From positions 1 through 39,238 of the forward strand of contig JAJFFW010000114.1 of the NCBI GenBank assembly GCA_021776435.1: a stretch of 39,238 nucleotides of DNA, written 5' to 3'. The notes under the pieces were generated by a model that searched no databases, was not told the origin of the DNA, and saw only the letters and a program-made list of their open reading frames with translations. Origin of the DNA: Parvularculaceae bacterium (lineage in GTDB: Bacteria > Pseudomonadota > Alphaproteobacteria > Caulobacterales > Parvularculaceae). How positions within the stretch are numbered: the first letter of the stretch is position 1; each line of letters opens with the position of its first letter. The translations under genes were made by a program, and so were the position numbers. Below, one piece after another: positions 34,637-39,238 of this stretch.

Positions 34637-35378
34637 GAAGTTTCTCCGTTCGCCGTTGGTCTTCGACAATCCGCCCATCGCGGAGTCGAATTACGCGATC
34701 TGTCCAGTCTGCAATCTCATTTTCATGCGTCACGATAATGACTGTCACGCCTTGGTCGTTGAGTTCGGTGAAGAGTTTCATAATGTCACGGGAAGTTTCT
34801 GAATCAAGAGCACCGGTTGGCTCGTCCGCGAGTAGAATCATAGGTTGGTTCACCAGCGCCCGAGCTATCGCGACGCGCTGCTGCTGACCGCCGGAAAGTT
34901 GCGAAGGGTGATGGCTCATGCGATCCCCAAGCCCCACACGCTGAAGCTGCTTTACAGCAGCCTCGGTCATATCCTCTGGCCGGTTTCGTGCGTAGATGAT
35001 CGGCAGCTTCACATTCTCAAGCGCCGATGTGCGCTTAAGAAGGTTAAACTGCTGAAAGACAAAACCGATGGTTCGATTCCGCAGGTCAGCAAGATCGTCC
35101 GGCGCCATCTCACCAATCGACTCTCCCCCAATTTCGAGGACGCCTTTGCTTGGCCGGTCCAGCGCCCCTAACAAATTCATCAATGTTGACTTGCCTGAAC
35201 CTGACGCTCCCATAATGGAAAGGAATTCACCGCTGGCAATATCAAAAGATACGCCGTCGAGAGCGTGAATCTCTTCTGCGCCAGTTCGGTAAAATTTCGC
35301 GACATTTCGTACGCAGACCAAAGGAGATCCGCTATCACGCGGTAATTTTAATGCTTTAACCCCCGCGTCGCCCGTCAT
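34623..35378 (-). CDS. MacB/LolD-type ABC transporter ATPase
   Basis: A 251 aa ATPase subunit. Walker A GASGSGKST is at 57-65, the signature LSGGQQQR about 158-165, and Walker B with DEPTGALD about 184. FVFQQFNLLKRTSALENV and ALVNQPMILLADEPT mark the LolD/MacB subgroup. Its start overlaps the adaptor's stop by 4 bp (ATGA) and its end overlaps the permease, so the three genes form one translationally coupled unit. The N-terminal 18 residues are a non-conserved extension. Confidence 0.95.
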   Translation of the reverse strand: MTGDAGVKALKLPRDSGSPLVCVRNVAKFYRTGAEEIHALDGVSFDIASGEFLSIMGASGSGKSTLMNLLGALDRPSKGVLEIGGESIGEMAPDDLADLRNRTIGFVFQQFNLLKRTSALENVKLPIIYARNRPEDMTEAAVKQLQRVGLGDRMSHHPSQLSGGQQQRVAIARALVNQPMILLADEPTGALDSETSRDIMKLFTELNDQGVTVIIVTHENEIADWTDRVIRLRDGRIVEDQRRTEKLHVVS

Positions 35379-36829
35379 GAAGCCGGCCTGTTTTCACTAA
35401 CGATTACCGCTTCACCCGCGACAAGGTCACCACCGACGATCTCTGTATGCGTATTGTCTGTTAAGCCGAGCCTGACGCGGCGCTGTTCAGCTTTACCCTC
35501 GTCAGTTAATACCCAAACAGTTCCGGTTCGCACATTCGAACGCTGCAAGGTTTGATATTGTTCCCACTGGACGTCGGTGAGCACACTTTTGAATATGGAT
35601 TCCATGCGCTTGCGCCGGTCTCCAGTGTTGTTTGCTTGCCCTCGGGACTGTCCGCCCGCAAAAAGTTCGCGCATTCTCGTTTGTAATTGAGCGCTTTGCT
35701 CACTGGAAAGGCCAAGGGTCTTTGCGAGTTCATCAAGCTGCCCGCCGCCGCCTCGTCCACCACGCCCACCCCCGCCAGCCGCCGCTGACGCCTCAGCGCC
35801 CGCTGGCCTGAACCGGATTGAGGCGTTCGGCGCACGCAACGTTTCCTCACGGGCGCCCGTAACGATTTCTACGGTCGCCGTCATACCAGGGTAGAGAATT
35901 TTGTTGGGATTCTTAGCATGAATGATAACCGTGTAAGTGACGACATTTTGGAGTTCTGTGGGCGACAGTCGGACAGTTTCCACGCGCCCCAAAAACTTAC
36001 GATCCGGGTAAGCATCAACTGAAAATGTGACACGATTATCTTTTTTCACTGAACCGATGTCGGCTTCATTAACGTCAGCCTCGATTTGAATGAGAGAAAG
36101 ATCCTGCGCTATCTCAAACAATACTGGCGCCTGTAGGCTCGCAGCAACTGTCTGACCAACGTCAACGCTCCGTAAAATAACTACGCCATTAATCGGTGAG
36201 CGGATCTCTGTTCTCTCAAAGTCGACTTCCGCCTGTTTTAAAGCAGCCTCTCTTTGCTTTACCAGCGCCGCCGCATTGACGGTCTGAGCGCGGGCGGCTT
36301 TTATATCGGCTTCAGCCGCCTGAAATTGCGCGCGCGCAGCATCAAGTTCGATTGCAGCGACACCACCCTCAGGGCCTAACCCCGTGAGCCTGTCGAGATC
36401 GCTCTTACGTTGGGCATGCAGAGCCCTGGCTCGGTCCACTTCTGCTTTTCGCACGTCTAAAGTCGCTGAAGCGACATCACGCTCAGCCCGCGCAGCCTCC
36501 ACCCTGGTGCGAAAAGTTTGAGGATCAATCCGAGCGATTAACTCACCGGCGGTGACCTCGGAGTTAAAGTCCGCAAACAACTCCTCCACCCTGCCCGACA
36601 ACTCAGAACCAACCTGGACCGTCACCAGCGGCCGCACTGATCCACTCGTCGCAACGCTCTGAGTAACCGGCCCGCTATCGACCACTGCGGTCTCATAAGC
36701 TGAAATCGTTCCTGCGCCCGAAGCGCCGTTTCGCGATAACAAAACGAAAACCAGGATGAGAATGACCACCGCTGCTGCGGCTAACCGCCAAGGGTGTCCT
36801 AAAAATCGTTCCTTTAAAGAAGTTGCCAT
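35375..36829 (-). CDS. MacA-like membrane-fusion protein with embedded helical insert
   Basis: A 484 aa periplasmic adaptor of the HlyD/MacA family: an N-terminal membrane anchor (about 18-38), a lipoyl-like domain (GSELSGRVEELFADFNSEV), a long alpha-hairpin coiled coil (about 90-190), then the second half-lipoyl and beta-barrel (RSPINGVVILRSVDVGQTV). Around residues 345-428 the last domain is interrupted by a Gly/Arg-rich linker and a helical segment: LAKTLGLSSEQSAQLQTRM and LTDVQWEQYQTLQ. This resembles the LTxxQ motif of Spy/CpxP-type proteins and is not standard MacA. No outer membrane channel gene is adjacent. The start at 36829 is preferred to the codon at 36859. Confidence 0.9.
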   Translation of the reverse strand: MATSLKERFLGHPWRLAAAAVVILILVFVLLSRNGASGAGTISAYETAVVDSGPVTQSVATSGSVRPLVTVQVGSELSGRVEELFADFNSEVTAGELIARIDPQTFRTRVEAARAERDVASATLDVRKAEVDRARALHAQRKSDLDRLTGLGPEGGVAAIELDAARAQFQAAEADIKAARAQTVNAAALVKQREAALKQAEVDFERTEIRSPINGVVILRSVDVGQTVAASLQAPVLFEIAQDLSLIQIEADVNEADIGSVKKDNRVTFSVDAYPDRKFLGRVETVRLSPTELQNVVTYTVIIHAKNPNKILYPGMTATVEIVTGAREETLRAPNASIRFRPAGAEASAAAGGGGRGGRGGGGQLDELAKTLGLSSEQSAQLQTRMRELFAGGQSRGQANNTGDRRKRMESIFKSVLTDVQWEQYQTLQRSNVRTGTVWVLTDEGKAEQRRVRLGLTDNTHTEIVGGDLVAGEAVIVSENRPAS

Positions 36830-37047
36830 ACCGTATTTACGCCGCCTGATTGTACCCAATCTATCCCTGGATATAACGCGCGGATGCTAACTTTCCGTCG
36901 ATTTATAAGGTAGATAGCACTTGCTGGTCCAGTCAGCGCTCAATCGCATAGGGAACCGGTGGCTGATTAGCCTCGCCCGGCGGGGTTTTTAAGCCACTCT
37001 CCCGGCCGCGCGCACTCGGAACTACGCCCTGGGAGCGAACAGCAGCT

Positions 37048-38331
37048 TCAGCTCTCCGCCCGTTGAAAGTGGGCATCGAGAAATTCCAAAAAAGCGGGCC
37101 AATCTTCTTTCGTAACGCCGTGGGTGCCGGGCCGGATCCAATAGGTGATATCCGCTTCCGGTTTGAAACTTTTCAAGTCTTCTTGGTCGAGCCCACTGCT
37201 CCCATACAGCTCCCAGACCGGATCGGCGCCCATCGCGGCGCGGAAGGCGCCATTGGGGTCAGACCACACATCACGCCGCGAATTCCCCAGGAAAATAGGC
37301 CGTGGCGCAATCAACGCTAACAATTGGTGTTGATCGACAGGCATTTCTTCCGCCCTGCCAGCGTAACGCGCGTACCGGGGCGCAAACCAGTGAGGAAAAC
37401 TTTCTGTAATTTTGCCTATGCTTTCACCTTTTTTCTTGCGGTTAAGTGAGGCGCCTCCTGTGCCCGACTGATGCGCGATGACACCGTCAATGCGCGCATC
37501 ATACGCCGCAGCGACCAAAGCTGATTTTCCGTATCGGGAATGCCCATAGGTAATCAAAGCGTCAGCGTCGATATTGGGATCTTTTTCGAGTACATCGACC
37601 ATACGCGAAAACCCCCATGCCCAAGCGCCGATTGCACCCCAACGCTGGTCTGGGGTTTTCTCGCCTGCGCCGAGCGCAGCCAGCGCCGCTAACCCTTCGG
37701 CCTGGCGATCAGGAACAAACTCGCCGGGGAAAATCGTCGCCACGCCATAACCGCGCTTGAGTATCATCTTCAACGGAGGGGTCGAGATGTATCGCCCGAA
37801 CACATATGAAAAAACACCGCTCATCACCCCATCCGTGCACGATGCGGCGCGGTCGGGCCGCGTCACCGCGGGATGCGGGATAGTGTCCCAACGCGGGCAA
37901 AAGGTTTCCAAAAGGATGACGGGCGCAGGTGAGTCAGAATGCGCAGGCAGGATGACATCCATATAAAAAGCGTCAGTCCTGTGGCTCACGCCATCAAATT
38001 CGACGATCGCCTGGAGCTTGTATTCTTCAAGCCGCCCCGCGCCGCCAAATGCCGCCTCGTCGAGAATGCGATGGTAGATAACGTCCACTGACGAAGCGTC
38101 TGGAAAATCACCGTAAAGATGGGCCTCAAAGGCAGCGCGCAAAGCAGGCGCGCGTTGGGACTCCCAATCTTCGACGGTGTCAACGGGGCCCGCGCCCTCA
38201 AAATCTTCTAGCACACCCGGTGAGGCCTCAATCCCATGCGGCCGAAGATCCGCCCAAGCAAGCGTCAATTGTACACATCCCGTCAAGGACAGAACGATAA
38301 ACGAAAGACCAATGACCTGCCATAATCTCAT
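37048..38331 (-). CDS. CE15-like alpha/beta-hydrolase lipoprotein
   Basis: A 427 aa exported esterase resembling the glucuronoyl esterase (CE15) and acetyl-xylan-esterase-like group. The lipobox SLTGC follows a good signal sequence. The nucleophile Ser265 is in TYGHSRYGKSALVAAA, followed by HQSGTGGASLNRKK and by PVDQHQLLALIAPRPIFLGNS, both close to CE15 sequence. The catalytic His is near 404 (RPGTHGVT). The acid residue is not certain. The frame opens at 38382, but the ATG at 38331 has AAGGGG six bases upstream. It would act on plant or algal polysaccharide esters, though this is inference. Confidence 0.85.
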   Translation of the reverse strand: MRLWQVIGLSFIVLSLTGCVQLTLAWADLRPHGIEASPGVLEDFEGAGPVDTVEDWESQRAPALRAAFEAHLYGDFPDASSVDVIYHRILDEAAFGGAGRLEEYKLQAIVEFDGVSHRTDAFYMDVILPAHSDSPAPVILLETFCPRWDTIPHPAVTRPDRAASCTDGVMSGVFSYVFGRYISTPPLKMILKRGYGVATIFPGEFVPDRQAEGLAALAALGAGEKTPDQRWGAIGAWAWGFSRMVDVLEKDPNIDADALITYGHSRYGKSALVAAAYDARIDGVIAHQSGTGGASLNRKKKGESIGKITESFPHWFAPRYARYAGRAEEMPVDQHQLLALIAPRPIFLGNSRRDVWSDPNGAFRAAMGADPVWELYGSSGLDQEDLKSFKPEADITYWIRPGTHGVTKEDWPAFLEFLDAHFQRAES

Positions 38332-38405
38332 GGAAGTCCCCTTGTTAAAAAGACTCTTGCCCAAAGCGGTCGCCGTTCTCAAGTCACATATCGGTCAGTC
38401 GTCAC

Positions 38406-39092
38406 TCATGCGCGACGAAAGACAAGATAGACCGGCGCGCGCCCCTCGTGTAGGGCCTTTGCTTCATATCTGGTTTGCGGCCAATCTGCTGGTCGCACAC
38501 GCCAGTCATCTGCTTTTTCTGCGGTCCAATCGAATTCAACCGCTTGACGTGCAAACATCATCGTCCAGCGGGCATAGTCGGCAATATCGGTTGCAATTCG
38601 CAGCTCTGAACCTGATTTTAGCACCCGCGCAGCTTCCCTAAAGAACCAAGGGCTAATCATGCGTCGTTTGTGATGTCTTTTTTTTGGCCAGGGATCTGGG
38701 TGGAGAACGAATAGACGCCCAATCGATCTCGCGGGCAAAGCCTCAATCAGCGGTCGCACATCGCCATGGTGAATGCGTATATTGTTTAAATTTTCATCTT
38801 CAATCCGGGTAAGGAGCTTAGAAACGCCATTAACAAAGGACTCCGCACCGATCATCCCGATAGTGGGGTGGCGCCCAGCTTGCCAGGCGAGGTGCTCGCC
38901 CCCGCCAAAGCCAACTTCAAACCAGATATCCTCCGCCTGAGGAAAGAGTGTAGCTGGGTCAATCAAGCCCTCCACGGCGTCAGGGACCGAAATTTTCGGC
39001 AACCCCTCCTGCATCAGTCGCGCCTGTCGCGGCCTCAGCGGTTTGTCTTGAAGGCGACCATATAATCGCGGGATATAAGCAGATCTTATCAT
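38406..39092 (-). CDS. trmB: tRNA (guanine-N7)-methyltransferase
   Basis: A 228 aa TrmB, which methylates G46 of tRNA. The SAM site EVGFGGGEHLAWQA and the family signature HPDPWPKKRHHKRR are intact, with AESFVNGVSKLL and SGSELRIATDIADYARWTM also typical. The start ATG at 39092 gives the usual basic N-terminus; the frame opens upstream at 39128. In many alphaproteobacteria trmB directly precedes rimP; here about 6.1 kb lies between them. Confidence 0.94.
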   Translation of the reverse strand: MIRSAYIPRLYGRLQDKPLRPRQARLMQEGLPKISVPDAVEGLIDPATLFPQAEDIWFEVGFGGGEHLAWQAGRHPTIGMIGAESFVNGVSKLLTRIEDENLNNIRIHHGDVRPLIEALPARSIGRLFVLHPDPWPKKRHHKRRMISPWFFREAARVLKSGSELRIATDIADYARWTMMFARQAVEFDWTAEKADDWRVRPADWPQTRYEAKALHEGRAPVYLVFRRA

Positions 39093-39163
39093 GGAGGGAG
39101 CCTTACAGACCGCCGACGCCCTCCTCAAGCCTTAGGTCACCGACTCATAAACCCGGAACTCGT

Positions 39164-39193
39164 GTCATCCCGGACCCCGGATCAAGTCCGAGG
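39164..39193. repeat. alphaproteobacterial palindromic repeat (partial)
   Basis: GTCATCCCGGACCCCGGATC followed by AAGTCCGAGG: the pair CGGAC/GTCCG (39171-39190) with the GTCATCCCGGA head is a common dispersed intergenic repeat of alphaproteobacteria. The copy is at the window edge. Confidence 0.6.
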
Positions 39194-39238
39194 CAGGCTG
39201 TTACAACCGTCCGAATTCCGCAGGCATTCGGCCAATGG

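Noticed and set aside
36968-36992. GC hairpin followed by TTTTT on the plus strand
   Set aside because: It has terminator shape only for plus-strand transcription, and no plus-strand gene precedes it; on the minus strand there is no T run.

Overview
The window looks like chromosomal DNA of an alphaproteobacterium of medium G+C content, probably near the Caulobacterales, Hyphomonadales or Parvularculales. This rests on a FabA/FabB/FabI unsaturated fatty acid module, an alphaproteobacterial-type trmB / rimP-nusA-ylxR-infB-rbfA-truB-rpsO-pnp backbone, a CtrA-type TTAA-N7-TTAA box, a stand-alone YlxR-L7Ae protein, and mosaic palindromic intergenic repeats of the alphaproteobacterial kind. The assignment is inference from gene content; no rRNA or tRNA gene was seen.

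Layout. 1-8.0 kb: moeB and a YceI lipoprotein, a tail-to-tail DUF2141 gene, a methyltransferase, a D-2-hydroxyacid dehydrogenase divergent from an SH3-domain protein with a CtrA-like box between them, then fabA-fabB-(small membrane protein)-fabI-cupin. 8.0-13.9 kb: a palindromic repeat cluster, a frameshifted YcxB-like membrane gene, two large exported lipoprotein hydrolases (an S10 serine carboxypeptidase and a DUF885 protein) and the RNA helicase RhlE. 14.2-16.2 kb: an SdpR-SdpI type operon with a four-helix membrane protein and two unlisted small ORFs. 16.2-32.4 kb: the translation/RNA-decay backbone on the minus strand, read from rimP at 32.3 kb down to pnp at 16.2 kb. 32.5-39.1 kb: a lipoprotein, a MacAB-type efflux set, a CE15-like esterase lipoprotein and trmB.

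The main structural theme is that the conserved backbone has been opened at several junctions. A short-chain dehydrogenase lies between pnp and rpsO. A mercury operon (merR / merT-merP-merA) plus a 1.7 kb LuxR-containing segment lies between rpsO and truB. A broken PRAI (TrpF) paralogue lies between rbfA and infB. A 6 kb envelope/efflux block lies between rimP and trmB. The LuxR segment is bracketed by two 43 bp direct repeats (37 of 43 identical). One is the 3' end of truB; the other is a displaced relic of it, so the segment looks like a small integrated element at the truB 3' end.

Regulatory signals read directly are: a MerR operator inside a 19 bp promoter spacer; a strong promoter for rimP followed by a terminator-like hairpin inside the leader; a stem-loop just ahead of the rpsO ribosome binding site that fits S15 autoregulation; and an inverted repeat in the apparently leaderless sdpR promoter. 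Two genes are broken by small indels (YcxB-like, PRAI-like), which could be real decay or sequence error.
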